A stretch of 10,683 nt of DNA, from assembly GCA_021804345.1 (NCBI GenBank), contig JAJZHV010000020.1, forward strand, positions 1 to 10,683, in the 5' to 3' direction. How positions within the stretch are numbered: the first letter of the stretch is position 1; each line of letters opens with the position of its first letter. Below, one piece after another: positions 1 to 10,683 of this stretch. This DNA comes from Pseudomonadota bacterium. Lineage in GTDB: Bacteria; Pseudomonadota; Gammaproteobacteria; Burkholderiales; Ferrovaceae. The translations under genes were made by a program, and so were the position numbers. Under the pieces are notes generated by a model that was not told where the DNA came from, made no database searches, and was given only the letters and a program-made list of their open reading frames with translations.

Positions 1-1167
<1,167 letters not shown>

Positions 1168-1288
1168 TTAGAGCGTAGAAGATGTCCTGAAGCACATCCC
1201 ACCAGGCATCCCCACGAGAGGGCAGTGTAAAAGGGATTCGTGGCATACACATGACAGGGCCAGCGCAGCGAGGTGCCCGCAGAGGGCC

Positions 1289-3826
<2,538 letters not shown>

Positions 3827-3860
3827 ACCTGTTGCCCCCTTACCCCGGGCCAAATCAAGG

Positions 3861-3866
3861 TAAAAT
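3861..3866 (+). promoter_or_regulatory. Possible -10 of the CbbR-like gene
   Basis: TAAAAT matches 5 of 6 bases of the sigma70 -10 and lies 42 bp upstream of the regulator ATG. At 17 bp spacing no recognisable -35 is present, which would fit an activator-assisted promoter. If the start site is near 3873, the TGTG-N11-CACA dyad centres at about -57, near the usual LysR recognition position. Weak evidence. Confidence 0.3.
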
Positions 3867-3908
3867 CAGCTGCACTCGTTTCCTGCCCTGTTCACCTGTG
3901 GAGCCCTC

Positions 3909-4880
3909 ATGCGTTACGCCACCTTGCGCCAACTCAAGGTTTTCGAAACCGTGGCACGTCGCCTGTCCTTCTCCCGTGCGGCAGAGGAACTGCACCTGTC
4001 GCAACCCGCCGTTTCCACCCAGGTCAAACAACTGGAAGGACATGCCGGGCTGGCGCTGTTCGAACATCTGGGAAAACGAGTCCATCTCACCCAAGCGGGG
4101 CGCGAAATGCTGCGCCACAGTCGCGCCATCATCAACCAGTTCCGGGAAGCCGAGGAGTCCATGGCCCTGCTCAAGGGCGTCAGTGGCGGCACCTTGCATG
4201 TGTCGGTCATCAGTGCCGGAGATTATTTTTTTCCGCATCTGCTGGCGGCCTTTTTGCAACAGTATCCGGAAATCAACATCAATCTGGATGTCACCAATCG
4301 TCAGGGCATCCAGCAGAAACTTGCCGACAACCGGACCGATCTGGCCGTCATGACGCGTCCGCCCCAGGCGCTTGATATTGTCGCCGAGCCCTTCGCCCCC
4401 CACCCCTATGTGATGGTGGCCCATCCTGATCATGTGCTGGCCCGGCAACGGCAAATCCCCCTGCAAACGCTGCGCCATTATCCGTTTATTGCGCGGGAAC
4501 AGGACTCGGACACCTGGAATGTCATGCAGGCGGTCTTTGGCTCAGACCTACATCAGCTGTCCATCCGCATGCATGTGCGCAGCTCGGAGACCATCAAACA
4601 ATCCGTCAGTGCCGGCCTGGGGATTGCGTTTCTTTCCGCCAACAACATCAATCTGGAGTTAAAGGTGGGAAGTTTGCGCGTTCTGGAGGTGGAACATTTT
4701 CCCGTCATGATGAACTGGTACGCCGTGCACCACCGGGACAAAATTCTGCCTCCCGTGGCCCAGGCGTTTTTAGCCTTCCTCAAAACCCAGGGGGCCGCTT
4801 TGATCGCGGCCATTTCCACGTACCAGCCCACTCCAGCAGAAAGCACCGGGGTTGGAACGGGCACACCCCATGCACCCTGA
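3909..4880 (+). CDS. LysR-family transcriptional regulator, CbbR-like
   Basis: DNA-binding regulator of 323 residues, slightly long for the family (about 300-320). The N-terminal winged helix-turn-helix is clear: [20 protein letters not shown] then [16 protein letters not shown], with helix-turn-helix core about residues 20-40. A linker helix follows, then a periplasmic-binding-like effector domain from about residue 90, starting [20 protein letters not shown]. This resembles CbbR proteins, which control Calvin-cycle operons in response to metabolites such as NADPH or RuBP. GGAG at 3900-3903 is 5 nt before the ATG. The last 11 bases overlap rnhB. No RuBisCO gene is in the window, so the target is unknown; the CbbR call is by resemblance only, and other LysR subfamilies remain possible. 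The final 20 or so residues are Pro/Thr/Gly-rich and probably disordered. Confidence 0.9.
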   Translation: MRYATLRQLKVFETVARRLSFSRAAEELHLSQPAVSTQVKQLEGHAGLALFEHLGKRVHLTQAGREMLRHSRAIINQFREAEESMALLKGVSGGTLHVSVISAGDYFFPHLLAAFLQQYPEININLDVTNRQGIQQKLADNRTDLAVMTRPPQALDIVAEPFAPHPYVMVAHPDHVLARQRQIPLQTLRHYPFIAREQDSDTWNVMQAVFGSDLHQLSIRMHVRSSETIKQSVSAGLGIAFLSANNINLELKVGSLRVLEVEHFPVMMNWYAVHHRDKILPPVAQAFLAFLKTQGAALIAAISTYQPTPAESTGVGTGTPHAP

Positions 4881-5493
4881 CCGCCTGATTCGCGCCAACC
4901 ACCTTCTGCCACCCTTGCCTGCCCTTTTTTGCGGGGTGGACGAGGCCGGGCGCGGGCCCTTAGCCGGACCGGTGGTGGCCGCAGCAGTCATTCTGGACCC
5001 GCAGCGACCGCCAGAGGGGTTGCGGGACTCTAAAAAGCTCAGCGCCCCGCAACGGGAGCACATCGCCCTGCGGATTCGGGCACAAGCTTTGGCCTGGAGC
5101 ATCGGCCAAGCCGAAGCAGAAGAAATCGATCAACTCAACATTTTACAGGCCACATTACTGGCCATGAAACGCGCCTTGCAGGGCCTGTCGCACCCTTTGG
5201 TGCCGCTGTGTGTGGATGGGCTGTATTGCCCAGCTTGGCCCACTGAGCGCATGGCTATCGTGCAGGGAGACGCCCGGGTGCCCGCCATTTCTGCCGCTTC
5301 CATTCTGGCCAAAACCGAACGCGACCGCCAGTTGCAACTCTTGGCACAAACCTATCCCCAGTATCAGTTTGAGCGGCACAAGGGCTACCCCACCGCCCTG
5401 CATTTATCCCTGCTGCAACAGCATGGACCCTGTGCGGCCCATCGGCGCAGCTTTGGCCCGGTGGCCGCATGCCTGCACTCACCTGGGCCTTGA
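4870..5493 (+). CDS. rnhB: Ribonuclease HII
   Basis: Cleaves the RNA strand of RNA:DNA hybrids and starts removal of single ribonucleotides misincorporated in DNA; needs Mg or Mn. With the ATG at 4870 the protein has 207 residues, normal for the family. The acidic active site is complete: D24 and E25 in VDEAGRGP, D116 in CVDG and D134 in VQGD, with the same 18-residue spacing between the last two as E. coli D108/D126. Other hallmarks are [15 protein letters not shown] and RHKGYPT. The start overlaps the upstream regulator by 11 bp and has only a weak ribosome site; an in-frame TTG at 4852 would add six residues. ATG 4870 is preferred because the added residues are not needed by the fold. Probably co-transcribed with both neighbours. 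Confidence 0.96.
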   Translation: MHPDRLIRANHLLPPLPALFCGVDEAGRGPLAGPVVAAAVILDPQRPPEGLRDSKKLSAPQREHIALRIRAQALAWSIGQAEAEEIDQLNILQATLLAMKRALQGLSHPLVPLCVDGLYCPAWPTERMAIVQGDARVPAISAASILAKTERDRQLQLLAQTYPQYQFERHKGYPTALHLSLLQQHGPCAAHRRSFGPVAACLHSPGP

Positions 5494-5505
5494 CCCGATT
5501 TTTCC

Positions 5506-6348
5506 ATGCCGTCCACCCCCATACAATCCCCCGACAATCCCTGGGCCCGCCAATTGCGCCAGCTCTCTGCATCCGCGCATCAGCGCCGACGGCAGGGCAA
5601 AACGGTGCTGGATGGAATCCATCTGGTCCAGGCTTATTGCGCCACCGGGGCCCAGCCTGTGCAACTGATCGTGAGCGAGTCCGGCCAGCGTCACCCAGAA
5701 CTTCAAACCTGGCTGCAGCACCCCGCCACTCCACCGTCCATCTGCCTGAGCGACCGGCTCTTTGCAGCCTGTTCTGCGGTGCAAAGCCCCGTGGGAATCG
5801 CCGCTCTCATCACCTACCCTACACCAGAGCCTCCCACCCGCCTGCAGGAACCCTGCCTAATGCTGGAGGGTCTGCAAGACCCGGGAAATCTGGGCACCTT
5901 GCTGCGTTCGGCAGCGGCCAGCGGCATGCAGCGCGTTTTCCTTTCCCCTTCCTGCGCCAGTGCCTGGTCGCCACGGGTTTGCCGCGCCGCCATGGGGGCC
6001 CATTTTCATCTGGCCATCCATGAGGACATGAACCTGTGTGACCTGGCCCGACGGCAGGAGGGTCCAGTCCTGGCGGCGGCCCTGACCCAGGCACAGCCCT
6101 ACTACAGCCAAGATCTGAGCGGAACGCTGGCCCTGGTAATTGGCAACGAGGGCAGCGGCTTGTCGGAAGCCTTGCTGCAACAGGTCACAGGGCGAGTGTA
6201 CATCCCCATGCAGGGCTCTACCGAATCGCTCAATGCCGCTGTGGCCGGATCGATCCTGCTGTTTGAACGGCAACGGCAACTGGCCCTTAGAGGAGCGACT
6301 GCACTCAGTACAGGTGGCGCACCAAGCCGCACTGATGCAGGATCGTAG
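5506..6348 (+). CDS. SpoU/TrmH-family RNA 2'-O-methyltransferase
   Basis: SAM-dependent methyltransferase of the SPOUT (trefoil-knot) class, predicted to methylate a ribose 2'-OH in rRNA or tRNA. All three family motifs are present in the C-terminal half: DPGNLGTLLRSAAASG (125-140, with N128 and R134), VIGNEGSGLS (211-220) and IPMQGSTESLNAAVAG (233-248). The N-terminal half, including TVLDGIHLVQAY (33-44), resembles the substrate-binding extension of RlmB/TsnR-type enzymes. The 280 residues are somewhat longer than RlmB. The gene starts 12 bp after rnhB in the same frame; the rnhB stop at 5491 rules out an earlier start, and no clear Shine-Dalgarno is seen. Its last 14 codons overlap antisense with ppsR. 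The exact RNA target cannot be deduced, so no symbol is given. Confidence 0.93.
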   Translation: MPSTPIQSPDNPWARQLRQLSASAHQRRRQGKTVLDGIHLVQAYCATGAQPVQLIVSESGQRHPELQTWLQHPATPPSICLSDRLFAACSAVQSPVGIAALITYPTPEPPTRLQEPCLMLEGLQDPGNLGTLLRSAAASGMQRVFLSPSCASAWSPRVCRAAMGAHFHLAIHEDMNLCDLARRQEGPVLAAALTQAQPYYSQDLSGTLALVIGNEGSGLSEALLQQVTGRVYIPMQGSTESLNAAVAGSILLFERQRQLALRGATALSTGGAPSRTDAGS

Positions 6349-7123
6349 TGGCAATCTCTTCGATGGAGGTATTGGTGGAATCCAGGAAGGGAATGCCCTG
6401 AGTGCGCATGACTGCCTCGGCCGCCTGAATTTCATGGCGACAATTGGACAGGGAGGCATACCGACTATCCGGACGGCGCTCGGACCGAATCTGATGCAAG
6501 CGCTCCGGCCGAATCGACAGGCCCCACAGTTTTTTGCGCCAGGGGACCAGTGCTGCCGGCAGGCGTTGTTGCTCCAGGTCCTCTGGAATCAAGGGATAGT
6601 TGGCTGCCCGAATGCCAAATTGCATGGCCAGATAAATGCTGGTGGGCGTTTTACCCGAGCGGGACACGCCCACCAGAATGATTTCCGCTTCATCCAGTCC
6701 CTTATGTGTCACTCCATCATCATGGGAAAGGGTGAAATTGATGGCGCTGATGCGCTGGTTATAATCCTTGTTGTCCCCCGTACTGTGGGATTTGCCCACG
6801 GCGTGGGAGGAGGCCGTAGCCAATTCCGCCTCCAGCGGAGCAATGAAAATCTCGAAAAAATCCAGCACCAATGCCTCGGCACCCCGAATGTGCTGACGGA
6901 TCCCCTCGTCGATCAGTGTGCTGAACACAATGGGACGCACACCATCCTCGCGCGCTGCCTGGGCAATGGCATCGATCACCTGCTGGGCTTTTTCCGGGGT
7001 GTCCACAAAGGGAACCGTGCGGCGCTCAAATGACAACCCATCAAATTGGGTCATCAAACTCTGGCCCAACATTTCAGCCGTAATCCCGGTACGATCCGAG
7101 ACATAAAATACCGTTCGTTTCAT
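6305..7123 (-). CDS. ppsR: PEP synthase regulatory protein (kinase/pyrophosphorylase, DUF299)
   Basis: Bifunctional regulator that inactivates PEP synthase by ADP-dependent phosphorylation of a threonine next to the catalytic histidine, and reactivates it by phosphate-dependent removal. The 272 residues fit the family (E. coli 277). The protein opens [17 protein letters not shown], the DUF299 signature, and has the P-loop GVSRSGKT at 152-159 followed by PTSIYLA. The start is ATG 7123, with GGGAG 6-7 nt upstream; the frame stays open to 7291 but the extra residues are unlike the family. It is divergent from ppsA, so enzyme and regulator sit side by side. The 3' end overlaps the convergent methyltransferase by 44 bp. 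The D,D-dikinase relative PdrP is excluded by the neighbouring PEP synthase. Confidence 0.96.
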   Translation of the reverse strand: MKRTVFYVSDRTGITAEMLGQSLMTQFDGLSFERRTVPFVDTPEKAQQVIDAIAQAAREDGVRPIVFSTLIDEGIRQHIRGAEALVLDFFEIFIAPLEAELATASSHAVGKSHSTGDNKDYNQRISAINFTLSHDDGVTHKGLDEAEIILVGVSRSGKTPTSIYLAMQFGIRAANYPLIPEDLEQQRLPAALVPWRKKLWGLSIRPERLHQIRSERRPDSRYASLSNCRHEIQAAEAVMRTQGIPFLDSTNTSIEEIATTILHQCGLVRHLY

Positions 7124-7226
7124 GGCTGCTCCCTGGCGCATGATGGGGCGTGTTGCGCAGTGCAGCACGCACGTGGCGATTTTCCTGAACGTGGCATGGC
7201 ACCGGACAGGAGAGTGCAAGATTAGG

Positions 7227-7255
7227 CTGATAAGTCCTGATGTCTTATATATAAT
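7227..7255 (+). promoter_or_regulatory. Sigma70-type promoter for ppsA
   Basis: CTGATA (7227-7232, 4 of 6 bases of the -35 consensus), 17 bp, then perfect TATAAT (7250-7255) in the most AT-rich stretch of the window. The -10 lies 34 bp upstream of the ppsA ATG. It sits in the 166-bp gap shared with divergent ppsR; I found no equally clear ppsR promoter. Confidence 0.6.
7230..7248. promoter_or_regulatory. Imperfect 19-bp palindrome in ppsA promoter, candidate operator
   Basis: ATAAG, nine bases, CTTAT: 14 of the 18 paired positions are symmetric around 7239. It fills the spacer between the proposed -35 and -10 of ppsA, a typical repressor position. The regulator is unknown; it does not match a motif I can name confidently. 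Confidence 0.35.
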
Positions 7256-7289
7256 ACAATACTTAACCTTAACCGACGATGAGGACTTC

Positions 7290-9659
7290 ATGACAACACC
7301 ATACGTGCGCTGGTTTCAGGAGCTTCGCATGACCGACGTAGCCACTGTGGGCGGTAAAAACGCCTCTCTGGGGGAGATGATCAGTCAACTGGACCGCGCC
7401 GGGGTCCGGGTACCCGGCGGTTTTGCCACCACAGCCCAGGCCTATCGGGATTTTCTGGCGCAAGAGGGGCTGGACCGGCGCATTGAAGCGCTCCTGTCCA
7501 CGCTGGATGTGGACCAGGTCGTTGCTCTGGCGCAAGCCGGGGCGCAAATCCGGCAGTGGATTCTCGAAGCCCCCCTGCCGCAGCGTTTGCAGCAGGAACT
7601 GGAACAGGCCTATGCGCAACTGCAAGGAGACAGTTCCTTGCCTCCTTCGGTGGCCGTGCGTTCCTCCGCCACGGCAGAAGATCTGCCCGATGCTTCCTTT
7701 GCCGGACAGCAGGAAACCTTCCTCAACATTCAGGGCGCTGACATGGTCAGGGAGGCGGTCAAGCATGTGTTTGCCTCTCTGTACAACGACCGGGCCATTT
7801 CGTACCGGGTGCATCAGGGTTTCGTTCACGCCGAAGTCGCCTTGTCCGCCGGTATTCAACGCATGGCCCGCAGCGACGTGGGGGCCAGTGGCGTCCTCTT
7901 CACCATGGACACGGAATCCGGCTTTGATCAGGTGGTATTCATCACGGCCAGCTGGGGATTGGGCGAAAGCGTGGTGCAGGGAGCCGTTAACCCGGATGAA
8001 TATTATGTCAGCAAGGTCGCCTTGGCACAGCAACGTCCAGCCGTGCTGATGCGTAATCTGGGGTCCAAGGCCACGCGCATGATCTTCACGGAAGACCGCC
8101 AGGCCGGGCGCACAGTCACCACGGTAGAGACGGCACTGACCGACCGCAATCGATTCTGTCTGGAACGGGCCGAACTGGAAGAGCTGGCCCGTTATGCTGT
8201 CATCATCGAGCGCCATTATGGCCGCCCGATGGATGTGGAATGGGCTCGCGATGGCATCGACGGCAAACTCTACATTCTTCAGGCGCGCCCAGAAACCGTT
8301 GCCTCCCGCAAACGCGCCGACACGCTGGAGCGCTACGCCCTCAAATCCCAAGGCCAGCTCCTGGCCACTGGACGCGCCATCGGACAGAAAATCGGAGCCG
8401 GACCGGTCAAGATCATCTTTGATGTCTCGCAAATGGATCAGGTCAGCCCTGGCGACGTACTGGTCACCGACATGACCGATCCCAACTGGGAACCCATCAT
8501 GAAGCGGGCTTCCGCCATCGTCACCAACCGGGGCGGACGCACTTGTCATGCGGCGATCATCGCCCGAGAACTGGGCATTCCGGCCGTGGTGGGATGCGAA
8601 GACGCCACCACGCTTCTGGCCCACGAGGCGGCCGTGACCGTGTCCTGTGCCGAAGGTGAAACCGGAAAAATTTATCAGGGGCGGATAGATTTTGAGGTCT
8701 CTTCCATGACCCTCGAGTCCATGCCGCCAATTCCGGTCAAGCTCACCATGAACGTGGGCAATCCCCAGTTGGCTTTCTCTTTTCAACGCCTGCCCAACGA
8801 AGGGGTTGGGTTGGCGCGTCTGGAGTTCATCATCAGTGCCATGATCGGGATCCACCCCAGGGCTTGCCTGGATTATCCCAACCTCCCCGCCGAACTCAAG
8901 GCGCAGGTGGAAGAAAAAACCCGTGGCTATGCCGACCCAGCCACTTTTTATCGGGAAAAGCTGGCCGAGGGAATTTCCACCCTGGCCGCGGCTTTCTGGC
9001 CCAAAAAAGTCATCGTTCGACTCTCCGATTTCAAGTCCAATGAATATACCAACCTGATTGGTGGCAAACGGTACGAACCCGAAGAAGAAAACCCCATGTT
9101 GGGCTTTCGCGGGGCCTCCCGCTATATTGCCCCCTCCTTCCGCGCCTGTTTCGAACTGGAATGTCAGGCCCTGAAACGGGTCCGCAACGAAATGGGATTC
9201 ACCAATGTGGAAATCATGGTTCCCTTTGTCAGAACGCTGGGCGAAGCCGACCGCACCATTGCCTTGTTAAAGGAACTGGGGCTTGAGCGCGGAGAAAACA
9301 GCCTACGCATCGTCATGATGTGTGAAATTCCCTCCAACGCCATTTTGGCAGACCAGTTTCTGGAGCGCTTTGACGGCTTTTCCATCGGTTCGAATGACCT
9401 GACCCAGATGACCCTGGCCGTGGACCGAGATTCCGGTCTGGTGGCGCAATCCTTCGATGAGCGCGACCCGGCTGTGAAAGCGATGTTGAGCCTGGCCATT
9501 GGCGCCTGCCGGCGTGCCGGTAAATATGTGGGAATTTGCGGCCAGGGCCCCTCTGACCATCCGGATCTGGCCTTGTGGCTTATGGCCGAAGGCATCGAGT
9601 CCCTGTCGCTCAATCCTGATTCCATCATTGGAACTTGGTTGGCACTGGCCAAGGGATAA
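7290..9659 (+). CDS. ppsA: Phosphoenolpyruvate synthase (pyruvate, water dikinase)
   Basis: Converts pyruvate, ATP and water to PEP, AMP and phosphate, feeding gluconeogenesis. The 789 residues match the family (E. coli 792). The N-terminal ATP-grasp domain includes [11 protein letters not shown] and [20 protein letters not shown]. The swivelling phosphohistidine domain has [15 protein letters not shown] with catalytic H420 and T418, the residue equivalent to the threonine PpsR phosphorylates. The C-terminal PEP/pyruvate barrel has [15 protein letters not shown] and the catalytic cysteine C750 in [12 protein letters not shown]. The start is ATG 7290 with GAGG at 7281-7284; the frame is open back to 7122, but conserved family sequence begins at MTTPYVRWF. 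Enzyme and regulator both look intact. It ends 35 bp from the end of convergent lpxB with no obvious terminator between. Confidence 0.98.
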   Translation: MTTPYVRWFQELRMTDVATVGGKNASLGEMISQLDRAGVRVPGGFATTAQAYRDFLAQEGLDRRIEALLSTLDVDQVVALAQAGAQIRQWILEAPLPQRLQQELEQAYAQLQGDSSLPPSVAVRSSATAEDLPDASFAGQQETFLNIQGADMVREAVKHVFASLYNDRAISYRVHQGFVHAEVALSAGIQRMARSDVGASGVLFTMDTESGFDQVVFITASWGLGESVVQGAVNPDEYYVSKVALAQQRPAVLMRNLGSKATRMIFTEDRQAGRTVTTVETALTDRNRFCLERAELEELARYAVIIERHYGRPMDVEWARDGIDGKLYILQARPETVASRKRADTLERYALKSQGQLLATGRAIGQKIGAGPVKIIFDVSQMDQVSPGDVLVTDMTDPNWEPIMKRASAIVTNRGGRTCHAAIIARELGIPAVVGCEDATTLLAHEAAVTVSCAEGETGKIYQGRIDFEVSSMTLESMPPIPVKLTMNVGNPQLAFSFQRLPNEGVGLARLEFIISAMIGIHPRACLDYPNLPAELKAQVEEKTRGYADPATFYREKLAEGISTLAAAFWPKKVIVRLSDFKSNEYTNLIGGKRYEPEEENPMLGFRGASRYIAPSFRACFELECQALKRVRNEMGFTNVEIMVPFVRTLGEADRTIALLKELGLERGENSLRIVMMCEIPSNAILADQFLERFDGFSIGSNDLTQMTLAVDRDSGLVAQSFDERDPAVKAMLSLAIGACRRAGKYVGICGQGPSDHPDLALWLMAEGIESLSLNPDSIIGTWLALAKG

Positions 9660-9694
9660 GCGCCCACACAGGAGAGCGTGGCAGGTTTGCTGCG

Positions 9695-10486
9695 CTACCG
9701 GAGCGTGCAGACCTGTTCCACCGCCTGCAACACTCCACCGCGGGTATCAGCCCGCAAGCGCGCATGCAATGTGGCAAAGGCGGAAAGCATGGCCTGGCGC
9801 GCTGCGAGGTTTTGTAACAGATGCGCCAGGGCTTCTGCCAAGGCAGAGGCGGTGGCCTGCTCCTGCAACAACTCGGGCACCACCGCACGATCCAGAATGA
9901 TATTGGGCAGCCCCACAAAACGGGAAACCGCCCGCCGGCGTACCATCCAAGCTGTCAAGCGGGAGAGGCGATAGGTAATGACCAGGGGGCATTTCCACAG
10001 AGCCGCCTCCAGAGTCGCCGTTCCCGAGGCCACCAGCGCCACATCTGCCGCCTGAAAAGCGGCGTGGGCCTGCCCCGGTAAAAAACGGAATTCCAGCGCC
10101 GCACCGGAGGACAATGCGGGCAGGGTCAGCCTGCTATTTGGGCCCAACCGGCCTTTGGCTAGACGGCAGAAATGCTGGATAGCCTCGGCCCCGAGCAGAG
10201 GGACCAGAAATTCCACTGCGCCCAAACGAGCCTGTAATTGGCGAGCGGTGGCCACAAACAGGGGAACATGAAAGTCCAGTTCCGAAGGGCGACTGCCTGG
10301 CAGCAACGCCACCAACTGGGTGGCAGGTGCAATGCCCAATTGCGCCCGAACCCCAACGCGATCACCCTGTTCAGGAATCTGCCAAGCCAAGGGATGCCCG
10401 ATCTCAAACAGGGGAATACCTGCCTGTTCAAAGAGGGGTCGCTCGAAAGGAAAAATGGATAGCACCCCGTTGACACCTTCCCGGAT
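9695..10486 (-). CDS. lpxB: Lipid A disaccharide synthase, N-terminus replaced by foreign DNA
   Basis: GT19 glycosyltransferase joining UDP-2,3-diacylglucosamine and lipid X into the lipid A disaccharide at the inner membrane. About 263 C-terminal residues are present of a usual 380 or so. Recognisable segments are VLSIFPFERPLFEQAG, IGHPLAWQIP, LLPGSRPSELDFHVPLF (the nucleotide-binding GSR motif), VASGTATLEAAL and VGLPNIILDRAVVPELLQEQ near the end; stop TAG at 9695-9697. Alignment from memory with E. coli LpxB holds back to the Ile codon at 10484-10486 (RVFKI in E. coli) and then fails. The catalytic aspartate in the N-terminal third is absent. An in-frame ATG at 10522 lies in the foreign DNA and is not a real start. 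lpxB usually precedes rnhB in beta- and gammaproteobacteria; here it lies on the far side of ppsA in opposite orientation. Confidence 0.93.
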   Translation of the reverse strand: MREGVNGVLSIFPFERPLFEQAGIPLFEIGHPLAWQIPEQGDRVGVRAQLGIAPATQLVALLPGSRPSELDFHVPLFVATARQLQARLGAVEFLVPLLGAEAIQHFCRLAKGRLGPNSRLTLPALSSGAALEFRFLPGQAHAAFQAADVALVASGTATLEAALWKCPLVITYRLSRLTAWMVRRRAVSRFVGLPNIILDRAVVPELLQEQATASALAEALAHLLQNLAARQAMLSAFATLHARLRADTRGGVLQAVEQVCTLR

Positions 10487-10492
10487 GAGCGG
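10475..10492. other. Chimeric junction between two unrelated genomes
   Basis: To the left, minus-strand lpxB coding sequence at about 59% GC (10261-10440). To the right, plus-strand gamma-glutamyltransferase coding sequence at about 73% GC (10501-10680). Neither gene is complete at the join. No inverted repeats, target duplication or transposase are visible. The breakpoint is placed by loss of protein similarity, so it is good to about 10 bp. Confidence 0.8.
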
Positions 10493-10683
10493 CTCGACCC
10501 GTCGACCGCGATCGGCATCCACACGATCGCCGAGGCCCTCAAGCTGGCGCTGGCCGATCGTGACGCCTGGTACGGCGACGCGGCGGACGGCGACGCGGCC
10601 GACGCGGTGCCGCTGGCCGAGTTGCTGGACCCCGAGTACGCCCGGGAACGCGCCGCGCTGATCCGCGAGAGCGCGTCACTCGA
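10487..10683 (+). CDS. Internal fragment of gamma-glutamyltransferase, high-GC foreign DNA
   Basis: The plus-strand frame is open from 10463 (after a TAG at 10460) to the window end with no start codon of its own. It reads ERLDPSTAIG, IHTIAEALKLALADRD, AWYGD, then VPLAELLDPEYARERAALI. This is the segment of the large subunit of gamma-glutamyltransferases (Ntn-hydrolases acting on glutathione and gamma-glutamyl compounds) just upstream of the autoprocessing site, which lies beyond the window. AWYGD and the very GC-rich third positions suggest an actinobacterium. About 65 codons are present of a usual 520-600. It is unrelated in function and composition to the rest of the window and is most likely contaminant or chimeric sequence. 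Confidence 0.8.

Noticed and set aside
3855..4478. Open frame of 207 codons on the minus strand
   Set aside because: Antisense to the clear LysR regulator; contains no conserved motif.
7122..7289. N-terminal extension of ppsA back to 7122
   Set aside because: The added residues are not family-like and would overlap the TATAAT promoter; ATG 7290 has a good ribosome site.
7124..7291. N-terminal extension of ppsR to 7291
   Set aside because: Family members begin at the [10 protein letters not shown] segment, which has its own GGGAG ribosome site; the extension covers the ppsA promoter.
7269..8855. Long open frame of 528 codons on the minus strand
   Set aside because: It lies wholly antisense to ppsA, has no recognisable domain, and follows from GC-rich codon use of the true gene.
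9660..9694. Bidirectional terminator between ppsA and lpxB
   Set aside because: Only a 4-bp stem (GCAG/CTGC) is visible and there is no T-run.
10487..10522. ATG at 10522 as the start of lpxB
   Set aside because: It lies in the high-GC foreign segment, antisense to the gamma-glutamyltransferase frame; the residues do not match LpxB.

Overview
This is about 10.5 kb of ordinary, densely packed bacterial chromosome (roughly 58-60% GC where I counted) followed by about 190 bp of unrelated, much higher-GC DNA at the right edge. The gene set (enolase, KDO-8-phosphate synthase, CTP synthase, a CbbR-like LysR regulator, RNase HII, a SpoU/TrmH RNA methyltransferase, PEP synthase with its regulator, lipid A disaccharide synthase) points to a Gram-negative proteobacterium. 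The pyrG-kdsA-eno order and the rnhB/methyltransferase/ppsR/ppsA cluster are familiar from beta- and some gammaproteobacteria. The CbbR-like regulator suggests, but does not prove, a CO2-fixing autotroph. No species is assigned.

Layout. Bases 1-3771 are a leftward block: pyrG (GTGA overlap into kdsA), kdsA, then eno, whose C-terminus runs off the left edge. A strong sigma70-type promoter with a perfect TATAAT lies upstream of pyrG. Bases 3909-6348 are a rightward block: a CbbR-like regulator overlapping rnhB, then a SpoU-family methyltransferase 12 bp later. Between the two blocks, a TGTG-N11-CACA element sits inside the pyrG promoter, where a LysR autoregulatory site would be expected. Bases 6305-7123 carry leftward ppsR, whose 3' end overlaps the methyltransferase by 44 bp. 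It is divergent from rightward ppsA (7290-9659), the enzyme it regulates. The ppsA promoter contains an imperfect 19-bp palindrome between its -35 and -10. Leftward lpxB (from 9695) converges on ppsA and is cut off at about 10486.

From about 10487 to the end the DNA is about 73% GC and encodes, on the plus strand, an internal piece of an actinobacterial-style gamma-glutamyltransferase. It replaces the N-terminal third of lpxB. The junction has no insertion-sequence ends and looks like a chimeric assembly join or ligation artefact, although a real rearrangement cannot be excluded from sequence alone.

The genes link central carbon metabolism at the PEP node (Eno makes PEP, PpsA regenerates it, KdsA consumes it for KDO) with the Gram-negative envelope (KdsA, LpxB) and nucleotide or RNA metabolism (PyrG, RNase HII, methyltransferase). 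I see no phage, insertion sequence, CRISPR, tRNA, rRNA or novel defence-like system. No gene-free stretch exceeds 170 bp.
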